A stretch of 64,000 bases of DNA. Origin: Anaeramoeba flamelloides. Lineage: Eukaryota; Metamonada; Anaeramoebidae. Position 1 is the stretch's first letter. Each line of letters starts with the position of its first letter. The stretch is from contig JANTQA010000008.1 of NCBI GenBank assembly GCA_027625915.1, forward strand, positions 5,325,501-5,389,500, written 5' to 3'. Below, one piece after another: positions 1 to 11,249 of the stretch. Below the pieces are notes generated by a model that saw nothing but the letters and a program-made list of their open reading frames with translations, did not search any database and had not been told where the DNA came from. The translations under genes were made by a program, and so were the position numbers.

Positions 1-997
1 AAGATTTCTTTCTGCTCACGAAGTAAATAATTTTTTTTGAAAAAAATTTAGAAAATATTGTATTTTATATTTTTCAAAAATGAAAAAAATGGATCTTTCT
101 CACAATAGACAATATTTCATTTCGATAAATAGAATTCAAAACAAGGCTTGTTATGAACTAACCAGTTTTTAAATATTAAGATACAGTAAAATTTTTTTGA
201 ATTTATAATTTTTTTTTCAAGATGATTTTAGAGTTTCCTAGTTCCTATTAACTCTAAAAGATATTTTATTCAATAACTTTAGATTTTTTATAAGTGTATA
301 TTAATTCTTCCACATCAAATAACAATTACAAATAAAATAACAAAAATCAGTTACATATCTGTTTGTATTTACTGTTATCAAAATAAAGTACGCCCAATGA
401 CTTAAATCCGTGTTTCTAAAGATAATCTGTGCTTTTTTTCTTCTGGTTCCAAGGTAGCATCCAATTCATAACTAACAGTAGTATATCTAAGTTCAAATCA
501 ATATTGAAGGTAAAGCCCTTGATATTTCAAGAAAATATTAAATCAGGAATAAAATTTGATGAAAATTTTTCTTTATTTTCTCAATTTTTTGTTTTTTTTG
601 TATATCAAAAAATCTTCTTGAAAAATTTACTCTATTTTTTAAGATATATTTTTCAATTTGATCCTTCATTTTTTGAATTTGCTTTTAAATAATACAACTT
701 TATGAAATCAATACCATATTTACTTCGGATTTATTGTCCGTTTCTTTGATCGATTAATGAATAGGTCTTCTATAACTAAAAAAAACAATGACGCTTTTAT
801 TTTGAAATACCAATTAAACTTTTCTGCACCCATTTTGACAACAGTGGAAAGAAAGAAAAATATTTAATTTCTTTTTTCTTTTTTAAAAAGAGTTCCTATT
901 ACAATCTACGTCTTTAGAGAAAAAATAGGAGAGTGAAAAATTTTTCAAAATTATTTGACATAATTACCGGTGTCCTAATGATAAATGGGAATTAACA
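1..997. other. intergenic, no gene recognised
   Basis: AT-rich sequence with T runs. Short open frames here are made of poly-T (Phe-rich) tracts and look non-coding. I see no exon, RNA gene or clear repeat, although a gene ending to the left of the window could finish in the first few dozen bases. Confidence 0.5.
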
Positions 998-1172
998 TTA
1001 CGGGTATTTTAATTCTAAATGGGTCAAAATTTTCACTTCATTTTCCATATTTTTCTTTCATAAAAAGAGTTTTCCAAAAAGTAGGTTGCTGTTTGTGGGA
1101 TCTATTTGAAAAAGAAAAGTATGGAAATGGAAGTGAAAACTTTGTCCCATTGATAATTCAAATACAGTATGA
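998..1172. mobile_element. MITE family F, copy 1
   Basis: The two ends are inverted copies of each other over about 50 bases. The left end has GGGTATTTTAATTCTAAATG and then TTTTCACTTCATTTTCC; the right end has GGAAATGGAAGTGAAAAC and then AATTCAAATACAGTAT. The same ends occur at 9255-9453 and 46917-47084. There is no coding capacity, so this is a short non-autonomous DNA transposon. It lies about 300 bases upstream of the first exon of the EF-hand gene. Confidence 0.7.
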
Positions 1173-1468
1173 TAATAGTAAAGACCAAAATATCAATTTC
1201 TTTTTCCATACTTTGTGATCTCTTTTTTAGAATCAAAGAAGAAATCACACTGTTTTCCATTTTAGTCTCAAAACGACTTTAGTTAAATTTGTAAAAAAAA
1301 ATGACACCAAATTTATCAAAAGAATTGTAAACAATAAAATTCTTTTTAATTTTTCAAAGGTAAGGAAAATGGTATTTTTTCCAGACTTCTTTGAATTTTA
1401 ATTTTTCATAACTTCATAAAAGAGTTTTCATTTTTTCAAACTTCTTGCCTAAATTTTTCAAAATAAAA

Positions 1469-2317
1469 AGTAAGCAAAGCTCCTTTCCAACCTTTTTTTA
1501 TCGATCTTTTCCAATTTGTTCCTTACTTTCCTTCCCCAAATTTCATATTAATTTGGTTAACGATCTTTTTTGATTCTTTTTAGTGACCGAATACGACCAA
1601 AATCAAATTTCAGAAATCTCTGAAGCTTTTAATCTTTATGACAAAGACTGTGATGGAAAAATTGCTTTAAATGAAATTGGAATTGTTTCTAGAAGTCTTG
1701 GTCGTAGCCCAACTGAAAAACAACTCCAGGAATATGTAAATAAATCTTTTTTTCTTTTTAATTTTTTTTTATTCTTTTTTTTGCATTTCTTCTTTTTTTC
1801 TATTTTTTTTCTTTTTTTTCTTTTCAAAAAAAATCCTCTTTTCCACAAAACTCCAAAAAAAAAACAAATTTCTTGGGTTTTTGTTTTTTATACATTTACA
1901 CCAAATACTTTTCTTTTATTTTTTTATGAAAAAAAATTTCTGATGTGTTTTTGTTTTTGTTTTTGTTTTTGTTTTTAATTTTTCTTCTTTGTGTCTACAA
2001 AACCAAAATCTTAAAAACAAAAGGAAACAAAATTAAGAAATGAAGAAATCGAACAAATCGATTTAAACCAATTTATGGGTATTCTTAAAGAAATGGATGA
2101 AAACAAAGAAGACATTGAAGATTTACGTAAAGCCTTCAAAATTTTAGACAAAGACGGAAACGGTGTTATCGATGCTGCAGAATTAAGACACGCAATGACA
2201 ACAATTGGTGAAAAAATGACACTCGAGGAAATCAATGAAATTATTTCAGAATTTGATACCAACAACGATGGAAAGATCGACTTTAATGAATTTGTTACTG
2301 CAATTCTCAAAAACTAA
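1469..2317 (+). CDS. calmodulin-like EF-hand protein (148 aa, split start codon)
   Basis: The gene encodes a calcium-binding protein of calmodulin size. Coding pieces are the last base of a leader exon (1469), 1584-1735 and 2024-2317. Introns are 1470-1583 (donor GTAAGC, acceptor TTTTAG) and 1736-2023 (donor GTAAAT). The second exon begins TG ACC GAA, so the ATG is completed only by the A before the first donor. EF1 has loop [14 protein letters not shown]3 [12 protein letters not shown] and EF4 [12 protein letters not shown], all with the usual acidic ligands. EF2 has lost its loop ([17 protein letters not shown]), so three sites should bind calcium. The product is 148 residues, the same as calmodulin, but is too diverged to call calmodulin itself; a myosin light chain or centrin-like role is possible. 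The second acceptor has a poor pyrimidine tract, so that join is less certain than the first. Confidence 0.85.
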
Positions 2318-2837
2318 TTCCCTTTTTACCCCCTTATCATCTCTTTTACTTTTTTTTATTTTTTTATTTTTTATTTTTTTTTTTTTATTTCTGTTGCCCT
2401 TGCACATTTAAAAAAAAAAGAAAAAAACAAAATCTCCAAAAAAATTAAAGATCTCTCAAAAACAAAAAGAGTTAAGTTATTTAATAATTGTTGTTATATG
2501 AACCTAATTTCTTTATTATTTTTTTTTTATGGGAAAACAAATTAAAGAAATTTTTTTTTCCTTTTTTTTTCTTCCTTCTTTCATTCGATCATCAAAAATT
2601 TTTTTTTTTTTTTGATCCTTATCAAATAATAAAAGAAACAACTTTATTTTAAATTCTTCTCTTTTGATTCTTTTTTTATAAATTTGTCTTTTCCTCCTTC
2701 CCTTCCTTGTATTCAAAAAAAAAAAAAAACAACACTTTCCCAAGAACCTTTTTTTTAACCATAATTATTAACTGCAAAATTATAAATCTCTATTCTTTTT
2801 AAAAAAAATCCCAAGATTTGTTCATCAATAAATAGCA
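2318..2837. other. 3' flank of EF-hand gene
   Basis: T-rich and A-rich homopolymer tracts with no further exon visible. It probably contains the 3' UTR and polyadenylation region, but I cannot place the site. Confidence 0.4.
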
Positions 2838-3120
2838 ATTTATGGTTTACAATCCCTGAAATTTGAAAAAAAGATTACTCTTGTATCAGATATGTGTGAT
2901 TGGTTATTTTGGTTATTAGCTGTTCGATCTTGATCTTGGTAGGGGTTTTAATAGTTGTTCAAAAAGGTAATTTATTTATTTTTTTTTTTGGAAATACGAA
3001 TTGAATAGAAAATGGTCTTATAGATTAGAAGGTATTTTTGAATGAATTTTGCTTTTTGGGTTCGCCGTTGGAATATTTATTCCCCTTTTACTCAATTAGC
3101 TATTAAAAAAATAAACGAGT
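2838..3120 (+). repeat. foldback repeat family G, one-armed copy
   Basis: This stretch matches one arm and part of the interior of the foldback element at 11250-11790, and also the copy at 60262-60490. Shared blocks are TGGTTTACAAT followed by CCTGAAATTTGAAAAAAAGA, then TTATTTTGGTTATTAGCTG, CTTGGTAGGGGTTTTAATAG and TGGAATATTTATTC. Only one arm is recognisable, so the copy is old or truncated. Confidence 0.6.
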
Positions 3121-3249
3121 GTTTTAAAAGCCCGTGATAAAGCCAAACCTAAAAAATTAATATAAGACAATCTATAAACTTTTCAGTATTCTTTTCAGGG
3201 TTGAATTTTAAATAGGGAAATCTCGAGAAATTTGAGCAAATAATATAGA

Positions 3250-3428
3250 CAATGCAACCAGTTTTACTTTAAAGTCATAAAATTTCAACAAAATTTTTGG
3301 TTTAAATAAACCCAAATTAAGGCACAAAATTTCGAATTTTAATAAAATAATTTTATTAAGAATTTGAATTTTTTTTCTGTTTGTTGATTTCCCTTCAAAG
3401 GCTGTAACTTAAAAGTGGAATGGACGGT
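3250..3428. mobile_element. MITE family D, copy 1 (degraded)
   Basis: Palindromic element related to 22310-22506. The left part reads CCAGTTTTACTTTAAAGTCA and TTAAGGCACAAAATTTCG; the right end reads GGCTGTAACTTAAAAGTGGA. Ends have drifted far more than in the 22-kb copy, so it is probably an older insertion. Confidence 0.6.
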
Positions 3429-3446
3429 GAAAAATCTTGGAATATA

Positions 3447-3993
3447 AACTAGACTTCAAATATTTTAACTCACTTAATAATGTTTATGGGAGCTATTTGG
3501 AGGGTTTATTCCGAATTCTTAACAATAAAATTTTTTCAAATTTTTCGATTAGAATCATTTTTTCTAATTTGTCAAATTTTAGTTCTGCTTTTTCAAATTT
3601 TTGTTTTTCTTTATCTTTTTCTTTTTCTTTTTCATTTTTTGTGAAAAATTTTTCTTTTTCTTTTTTTTTTTTTAGGAGTAATAAGATTTTGTGGAAATTA
3701 AAAAAATATCTTCCAAAAGACAAATAATCACTATGAAAATTGTGACTATGTAGTGTCTTTTAAAATTAATTTAATTATTCATAAAAAATCTTTTTGTTGA
3801 ACTTTTTTTCTGTGAAAGTTCGGTAAATAAAAAATCGGTAATGCTCATTTCAAAAAGTATGACTCACTTTTTTTTTGTTTTTGGTTTTATTTTTTTTTGA
3901 AATTTAACATATCATGTTATTTTATGTTTAAAATGTTTTAAAAGTGAATTACAAACCAGATTTAGTTATTAATTGTTTTTGAACACTAAAGGA
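3447..3993 (+). repeat. dispersed repeat family C, copy 1
   Basis: About 550 bases that recur in reverse at 33110-33660. Shared landmarks, in order, are AAACTAGA, TAATGTTTATGGGAG, TAGAATCATTTTTTC, a long TTTTTC-rich core, AATCGGTAATGCTCATTTC and AAAAGTGAATTACAAA. The charged or Phe-rich open frame across its core comes from the pyrimidine run and is not a gene. Parts of the core layout resemble family B. Confidence 0.65.
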
Positions 3994-5100
3994 TATTTTT
4001 TTTTATTTAAATTTATTATTTCGGGCTAGTCAAGCTATTTGAAAAACTATTTACAAAAATGTTGGTCTAAATTATATTTTATTTAAATTTTTTGAACAAT
4101 TTTGTTTTATATCTTTTTTGTTTTATCATTTTTATAGTTATTTGAAAACAAATTGAATCAAAATATTGAGCTTTATCAATCATTATAATATAATTTTTAG
4201 CATAATACTTTTTAATAATTCAATTTTTTTAATAAATATTATATAAAATTTAAGACCACATTTCCCTTATAATATTTTTTTTTTGAGAGTCATATTGAAA
4301 TTCTTTAACAAATTCCCATTTGAGTACAATTTATTTATTGAAAAAATAATCTTGGTAAACACCAGATACTGGGAAAATATTTGTAATTCAATGACACACC
4401 GGTAACATTTATATTATAAGATACACAGAAGATAAATACTTTCATATTGCCAATTTTATATAGTTTCTTTATTATGATATACCCATGCGATGAATTTCTT
4501 GTTTAACCCCGAGGAAGATTAAAAGTGATTTTTTAAATATCAATTATTTTTTTTTGTTTTCTATTTTTCCCCTTATCGAATAGCCTTTTTATTTGGAATA
4601 TGGTTTAATAGGGACAAAAATCAAGTGATTATATACCAATAAGGGAAGGATTTATACTAGTTGGCAAGGGTTGCTTGTATATAAAAAGAAAAGAAAAAAC
4701 AAAAACTTGAAAAATCAAAAATGAAATGATTAAAAAGAAAAAAATGACATCGAGTAAATAACTACCTCTACAAGAAGCATTTATGATTTATTAGAAATAA
4801 TAAAAATCCAATATTTTCAATAAAAGAAATGTGGCTGTTTTTTTTACAAGTAAACATGATAAAAATGGACTGTTTTTTTTTTTTTTTTTTTTTTTTGATT
4901 TTTTACCAACTACCTTTGAACCCCCCCCCTTTTTTTTTAACCTACTTTTTTACTTTGCTTTTCTTTTTTCCTTTTCTTAATTTTTCTGTTTGTTTTTTTC
5001 AACCAATAAAAATTCGGAACCTGTTCTATTCCAAAATATTTTTTTTATCATCTAAATTAATAATTTGCGATTAGTAATCATGTTGAATACCGTCACGTTT
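3994..5100. other. intergenic, nothing recognised
   Basis: AT-rich spacer with a run of about 21 T near 4870 and a short C run near 4920. I found no exon, RNA or repeat match elsewhere in the window. Confidence 0.4.
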
Positions 5101-6108
5101 CGTCAAGCACCTATGTTTTTTTTTAATTTTAGTAACAAAAAATAAATTTTCGAAATTTTCTTTTCATTTCTTAAATAAAAAAAAATCCAAAGCAACTTTT
5201 CCAGAATTTAAACGAATTGAGTAAAATCTTTGATTATCTGTATTCTTTTGAATTCTGCTAAAGTTAAAGGTGTTTTTATTTTTTCAATTTGATAAATAAA
5301 CCCAACATTGAATAAACTTTCAGTTAGTTTCTCAAATTGAAAAAAAAAAAAAAAATAAAAAAAAAAATAACAGTCGTAAGGGGATATTTGATCACTTCTT
5401 TCAATCAATACGAAAAAAATCATCATTTTCATTAATAGATGATCCTACACCAGACAAGATGGATACTTTATTGATACTTTTTTCATTCAACCAACTTTCA
5501 ACCCAGATTTTTTTCATTTATCAAATACAATCAGATGTTGAATTTGTTACATTACTTTAGGAATATAGAGAAAGAAACAAGAAAAAAATTTTTTTTCAAA
5601 AAAAATCGAAGTAAAATTATTATAATATTTTGATCAGAAAATAATAATATAATTTCAATGACCCATTCAAAAAAGTATCAACTTTTCTTTAGACCTTTTT
5701 TTAAAATCGTGTTAATTCATATAAACTTTGATTCAGCCCGATTCTTTTGAATTATCGAAAAACATTGTTGATATCTTTTTAATTTAAGAAATAAAAAGAA
5801 AATAAATTAAGGAATCTTCTCTTTATTTCTTTAATTATAACAAAGTATGGTTCTATTATCTTGAATTTCTCATTTTTATTGAAAATCTCGGGAATTTTAA
5901 AATAAAATAAAATAAAACTCGAAGAAAATCCCACTCTTTTTTTTTGCAAATTTTAATAAAACAGAATAAGATCAAGATTTTCCCCAATTCTTTTGAATTT
6001 TTTTTAAAACTAGGAAAATCTCGTTAGGGTTTCCAGAATTTCTGTATTTTTTGTTTAATTTCTTAAATTAAAAAAAAAAAAAAACAGAGATAATGCAAGG
6101 CGCTTGAT
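5101..6108. repeat. hairpin-rich repeat family N, copy 1
   Basis: The left end reads CGTCAAGCACCTATG. The right end, on the other strand, reads ATCAAGCGCCTTGCAT. Inside are paired blocks of the type CTTTTCCAGAATTTAAACG and TTCTTTTGAATTCTGCTAAA that can fold on themselves. Related blocks occur near 21060-21245, 48556-48700 and 56520-56920. An open frame without a start codon (5369-5560, +) crosses it and is discussed as a finding. Confidence 0.45.
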
Positions 6109-6190
6109 TAATATACCTAATTCATAGTAGTTTAAAAATTAGATAAATAGATTATCAATGATAATATAAATATAAATATATAAATATATA

Positions 6191-6768
6191 TAAACTCTTT
6201 TTCAGTCAAAGTGGCCCATTTTTATTGAAGAAATAGAAAGAGTTTCTATGAGTTATTTTCATGATTCTTCTCAAACTAAATTTTCAATTTTTTGATCAAA
6301 ATCATTTTTTCTCTTTTTGTTAATTTTTTTTTTTTTGCAGTTTTTGCTTTTTGCCATTTTTTTTTTTCTTTTTTTTTTTCTTCTTCTTCTTTTTTTTTTT
6401 ATTTTAAAAATTAAATTTGATAAAAAAAAATGTTTGAAAAACTTATTAACATTAAGAAAAGTTAGACTTTGTATGTTCTTTTAAAATTCATACATTTATA
6501 ATAAAAAAAATCTTATTATCAACAATTTTAATTTCCTAAAGAAATTCAGAATTTTGCACCAAACTCCAATGAATGGGCCCAAAATTTTTTTAACATTTGT
6601 TTTTTTTTGAAATTTATGATTTTTTTAGGATTTTCTTTTATGATTATCGTCTCTTATATGAAGTTTCTTATTTCTCGTATTTCTAAACAATCTAAGTTTG
6701 ATTGATTCTTAAAAATAAAGTAACTTTTTCATTTTTGGCTGGGCCCCATTGAGTGAAATCGAGTTTAT
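6191..6768. mobile_element. MITE family B, copy 1
   Basis: About 580 bases with imperfect inverted ends: AAACTCTTTTTCAGTCAAAG at the left, and GCCCCATTGAGTGAAATCG then AGTTT at the right, flanked by TATA on both sides. Other copies are at 10650-11225, 36066-36608 and 62052-62622. There is no coding capacity. The TA-type flank suits a Tc1/mariner-type transposase, but this is inference. Confidence 0.75.
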
Positions 6769-7697
6769 AATGTGGCGAATAATTGATATTTATTACAATA
6801 CCAAATAAAATGGACAATAAAATAAAACCTAATCTTATCTAAAAACAAAGTTATTCAAGGGGAAACAATTTTTATTATTTATAATAAACAAAATTTTCCA
6901 TCTTTTTTTAATGATTTCTATTAATTCTGAATAAAATAACTATTTTCTAATGAGATAAGATAGGATTCGTAAAAACGATATGTAAAAATAATTTTTTTTT
7001 TATAAAACAATAAAGTTTATTTAAATCAATTTTCCTTTGAAGAAAATATACTTGTTTTTTGAAAAGATTATCAAATGAAGTAATAAAGGTTCTTCAAGAT
7101 TTCATTTTTTTTTGTTAGATAATTTTTCTCATTTTGAAAAATCATATATTTTAATTAAATAATTCAACGAATGTATTACGAGGTAAATATTAACATTTAG
7201 AGAACAACCACAAATAAAATCTAACCAATTAGGAACACAATGAAAAGAATTTGTTTCAAAACAAATGAATAGAAACAAGTAAAAAAAGCTCACAAAGAAA
7301 AAGATTAGATTAAATATTTTTTTTTTAACTGATCTGGTAATTTTACGGAATTGAAATCATTTGAATCATTACCTTTTATTTTCCTCAATGATAATAAGTT
7401 TCTGTTTCATACTGGCATTTTTAAAGCTTTGTGGCTTCATATTTATGAACAAAATACAAACCAGATACTTTAACCTTAAAAGTTAAAAAAATCATTTCCA
7501 AAATTTAAAATTCAATAAGAAATATTCTTCAATCTAATAATTATAAACCGATTATCCCGGTAACCAAACTATAAAGTCTCAGAAAACTCTACATATTAAA
7601 AACTAAACAAAAATTATAGATTAATAATCATCCATTCAGACTGATCAAAAAAAAATAATTATCATTTTTTATTCTTTTTAAATTTCTACAAACATAC
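6769..7697. other. upstream region of RPA3
   Basis: AT-rich spacer without recognisable exons. It must hold the RPA3 promoter and leader, but I see no distinctive regulatory motif. Confidence 0.4.
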
Positions 7698-8109
7698 ATG
7701 TCGCACCCAAATTCACCACACGTAACTTCAAAATACCTTTCAAATTTTCAAGGGAAAACTGTAAGCATTTTTCTTTTTGTTCTTTCCGAATCATTAAAAA
7801 ACTATCTTTTACTTTTTTTTCATTTTTGATTAACCATTTTACTTTCTCAAGGTAAGAGTAATTGGGAAGGTTGGACAAAAACAAGGAACCTCCGTCTTAT
7901 TATACACAACAGACAACGGGCAAATCTGGGTTGATCGATCCAAAAACCTTCAAAAGGATTATACCTCGCCGATCGTAGAAATTTTAGGGACTTATCAAAA
8001 TAATAGTTTAACGGAAATTGAATTTTTAGATTTGTCAGAAAATTTTGATTTTGAACTTTATAACCAAATGGTTGATCTTTCTTATCAACTGAAAGACATT
8101 TTTTTCTAA
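7698..8109 (+). CDS. RPA3: replication protein A 14-kDa subunit (RPA3)
   Basis: Smallest subunit of the RPA heterotrimer, which coats single-stranded DNA during replication and repair in the nucleus. Exon 1 is 7698-7760 (21 codons from ATG), the intron 7761-7851 (donor GTAAGC, acceptor CTCAAG) and exon 2 7852-8109. The join is in phase and gives 106 residues, close to the roughly 120 of RPA3 in animals. The product is one OB fold. After the join it reads GKTVRVIGKVGQKQGTSVLL, like the VCFVGRLEKIHPTGKMFIL strand pair of human RPA3. The SPIVEILGTYQNNSLTEIEF block matches the human [20 protein letters not shown] region. The end, FDFELYNQMVDLSYQLKDIF, matches the [20 protein letters not shown] helix that drives trimer assembly. 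The recognition rests on these strand and helix patterns and has not been searched. Confidence 0.87.
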
Positions 8110-8349
8110 GCACACTCTTTTTGATTAAATCAAAGTTAGGAACTCACACAAAATGAAAATATAATTTTAAGAATTGTTGACATTTAAGAAGAGAAGAAAA
8201 ACAATTACACTAATTTTCAATTATTTTGAACCTTTCTCTTAAAAACCAACAAAAAATAATAAACTAAACACCTTTTTATTGCTATTGATATTTTTCTGTA
8301 CTTGTTTACAAACCAAAAAATCTACTGAATTTCTCATAAAAATTTTTAT

Positions 8350-9045
8350 TTCAGAACACTACAAGGAAAATTTAAACACCAAAAATTAAAGTTAGACAAA
8401 ACTATACATTGGATTTCAGTTATACTTCTTTTATAAATTATTTTTTCAAAGTTATCATAATTTTATGTAACAAAAAAAGGATAGCTATTAAACTCATGAA
8501 AATCCGAATACCCCCCTTTTCAAAAATACCGACTTTTGAAAAAAACACCTATTTTTGGGGTATTTTTTGAATGAAAAAAGTTGAAATGAATTAATTTTCG
8601 ATTGAACCTTAAGATTGAAAAACGAATAAATGTGAAAGCAATTTACAGAAAACAACCAGGAATGTATATAAAAACTCAAACATGGAAAAAAAATAAAATG
8701 TTTAAAAAATATCCCAAAAACCGATAAAAAATCAGATTTCCAATTTAATTTAGCGATATCTTTTGATTGAAATATTTTGTATTATTTTAAAATTCAAAAA
8801 TATGTTTCTTTTTAGACTATTAAAAAAATACTTGAAAATTATCTCTCTACTAAGTCAAATAAAAAATTCAAAAATTTTACAATTAAAATTGAAAACAATA
8901 TTACTGAAAAATTTCATTTTTTTTTCAATTCTGATTAATAACTATTAAAGTTTTAAACCTTTTTGAAAATTGTTATGTATAATAATGTTTATTATATGAG
9001 TGTATTTCAAAAATACAAAATTTAGAGATTTTTTTTTGAAAAATT
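8350..9045 (+). repeat. dispersed repeat family A, copy 1
   Basis: About 700 bases matching 28859-29560 (same strand) and 41625-42300 (reversed). Diagnostic blocks are ATCCGAATACCCCCCTTTT, TACCGACTTTTGAAAAAAAC, CACCTATTTTTGGGGTATT and GAAAATTGTTATGTATAATA. There is no open frame of note. It begins about 240 bases after RPA3. Confidence 0.8.
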
Positions 9046-9254
9046 TTTCCTTGTCTTGAATTTAAGAAAACATTAAGGAGGCTGTGTGGTGATCACACTT
9101 TTTAAGAATCATTTATTTACTGCAATCTTCTTCCTATGTAAAAACTAGATCTAAATTTAAACAAATTTGATTTATTTAATCAAAATTAATTCCACACTCA
9201 TCCTTTTTTTGTCTTGAAAATTAATTAGATTCACTATTTAAATAATTTTTTTTC

Positions 9255-9453
9255 CAATATCAGTATTTGAATAATAAACAGGAAAAGATTTTCACTTCAT
9301 TTTCATTTATTCTTTTACAGGTGTTTGTATAATAAAGGGGAACAACTTTTCTTCTTCCCTTTCTTTATTCGCCAAGAAACTTGCAAAGAAATAGAGTGTA
9401 ATTTGTGACCTTATTTTATTTGGTTGTCCTTTTATTATTCAATACTGGTATAT
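9255..9453. mobile_element. MITE family F, copy 2
   Basis: The left end is AATATCAGTATTTGAATAAT and the right end on the other strand is AATATACCAGTATTGAATAA. The left arm continues into ATTTTCACTTCATTTTC, shared with copy 1 at 998-1172. About 200 bases, no coding capacity. Confidence 0.65.
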
Positions 9454-9749
9454 TTTGGGTAGACTCAGGAATCCAAGATAAACCAATATTAAATTTCAGA
9501 ATTCAAAAATAAATAATCAGCGGAACTATTATCCAATTTGAATTTCAAATATCAGTAAAGCACCTTTTTTTTTTATTTATCTAAAAAAAAAAAATTAGAA
9601 AAATATAGCAATACACCAGATTGAAAAAGTATTTATAATAACATTTTATTGATCCATTGGGATCTTTACAATCTTTTTCTAAAATTGATTTTATTTTGAA
9701 TTTTGAATTTTTCCTTTCCTTTCAGAACAAGAACAAAACCAATAATAAC

Positions 9750-9926
9750 AAATATATATATATTTTTTCTGGGTGTGCCCTTCCTATGACAATAATAGAT
9801 TAATATTTCATAATAAATTCAAAGAAATAAATCTTGATAAATTAATTTTTAAACTAAGACAGTTTAAAAATATTTTCCCATCAATAATCCTGACTTCAAT
9901 GATTTTATGTATAAATTTCTAACAGG
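9750..9926 (+). mobile_element. LINE 3' end relic (CCHC knuckle and C-terminus)
   Basis: An open frame ends at a TAA near 9926 and reads FFWVCPSYDNN and then DKLIFKLRQFKNIFPSIIL. The first part matches the second half of a LINE zinc knuckle (H-x4-C followed by P-x-Y). The same motif appears on the other strand at 48302-48395 (HFFWVCPSYEK) and 21463-21545 (HFLWNCPVYENN). An AT microsatellite has replaced the sequence just upstream, so the first cysteines are missing. This is a fragment of a non-LTR retrotransposon with no reverse transcriptase nearby. Confidence 0.6.
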
Positions 9927-10649
9927 AAATTTAAAAGAGCAACTAGAGTGTAATTTACACTTTTTCTTAAATAATAATATATATATATATTTCAAGATAA
10001 TTATATAATACTGTAGGTTTTTTTTGTTAAATTATGTGTTTGTTTTTACTGAGTTATTACAAAACTTTCAGGTTTTATTTTTGCCATAAATTTTGAATAT
10101 TTTTTTTTCTACAGGCACTATTATTTCTTTCTTCTTCTCTATTGAAGAAAATAATTTTTTTGATATAATTTGGAAATATGTTGAATTTTGAACCTTTCCA
10201 AATTGGAAGAATAGATCAATCTTTTAAAAACAATTCATTCATCTAAAAATAGCATTTAAAGTAAGCCAGTTTTTTAGTAATTAATATTTATACTTTATTA
10301 TTCATTTCCAAGATATGGCAAAAAAAAAAAATGATTTGAATTTGCTAAAGTCGTTTTAACAATATAATATCTTGTTTCATTTTTTTTTAAAGTTTCCTAT
10401 TTTAAAAAATCGAAAAAATTTTTCAAAATAAATACTTTTGGGTGGTTTTATGTTTTAGGAAAATGAGAAATCAATCTTTAAATAATGTGTAGATGCTTGA
10501 GTTGGAACGAAAACAACTTTTGTTAATAAAAAAAATTCATGCATTATGAAAATAAATCTTTAAAATAGTTTTCATTCTGACAAAATCATAAAAAAAGTAC
10601 TAAAGTTTTTAAAACAACTGTATTAAATTTACTTGAATGTTTTTTTTTT
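9927..10649. other. intergenic, nothing recognised
   Basis: AT-rich spacer between the LINE relic and a B element. I see no exon or RNA gene. Confidence 0.4.
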
Positions 10650-11225
10650 AGAAAATCTTTTTAGCCAAAGGAGTCTAGTTTTATTGCCGAAATAGAATAT
10701 ATTCTTCGAGTTTAAACTTAATATTCTTCTCAAAATATATGATCAATTTTTAGATCTGATATTTTTACAAATTTAGTTAAATTTTTTTTTTATTTTTTTT
10801 TTTAGGCTTTTTGCTTTTTTTTTTCTTCTTTTCTTTTTTATTTTTTTTAAAAAAAAATCAATTTGAAAAAAACAATGTTTGAAACCCCAAATTAACTTTA
10901 AGTAAAGTGAAAATTTTGAATTTCTTTTTGAAAATCAAAATGAATAGACTTAATATTAAAAAATCTTATTGTAAACAATTTTAAATATGGAAAGATATTG
11001 AGAAATTTTTATACGTGATGTTCCAAAGAAAGCGGGTAGATTTTTTTAAAATTTAATTTCTTTGGAAAATTTATAGTTTGTTCAAACATTTCTTTTATGA
11101 AAATCGACTCTGGTCTGGATTTTATAATTTCTCTTATTTCTATGCAATCGTATGTTGTTTGATTATTAAAAAAAAATATTTTTTTAGATTTTTTGCTGGG
11201 AACTTTGAGTGAAATGGGGTATAGT
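10650..11225. mobile_element. MITE family B, copy 2 (degraded left end)
   Basis: Same order of blocks as 6191-6768: AGCCAAAGGAGTCTAGTTTT near the start, a T-rich middle, and GCTGGGAACTTTGAGTGAAA at the right end. The left terminus has lost the AAACTCTTT sequence, suggesting age. Confidence 0.6.
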
Positions 11226-11249
11226 TACATTTTAATTAACGATTAGAAT

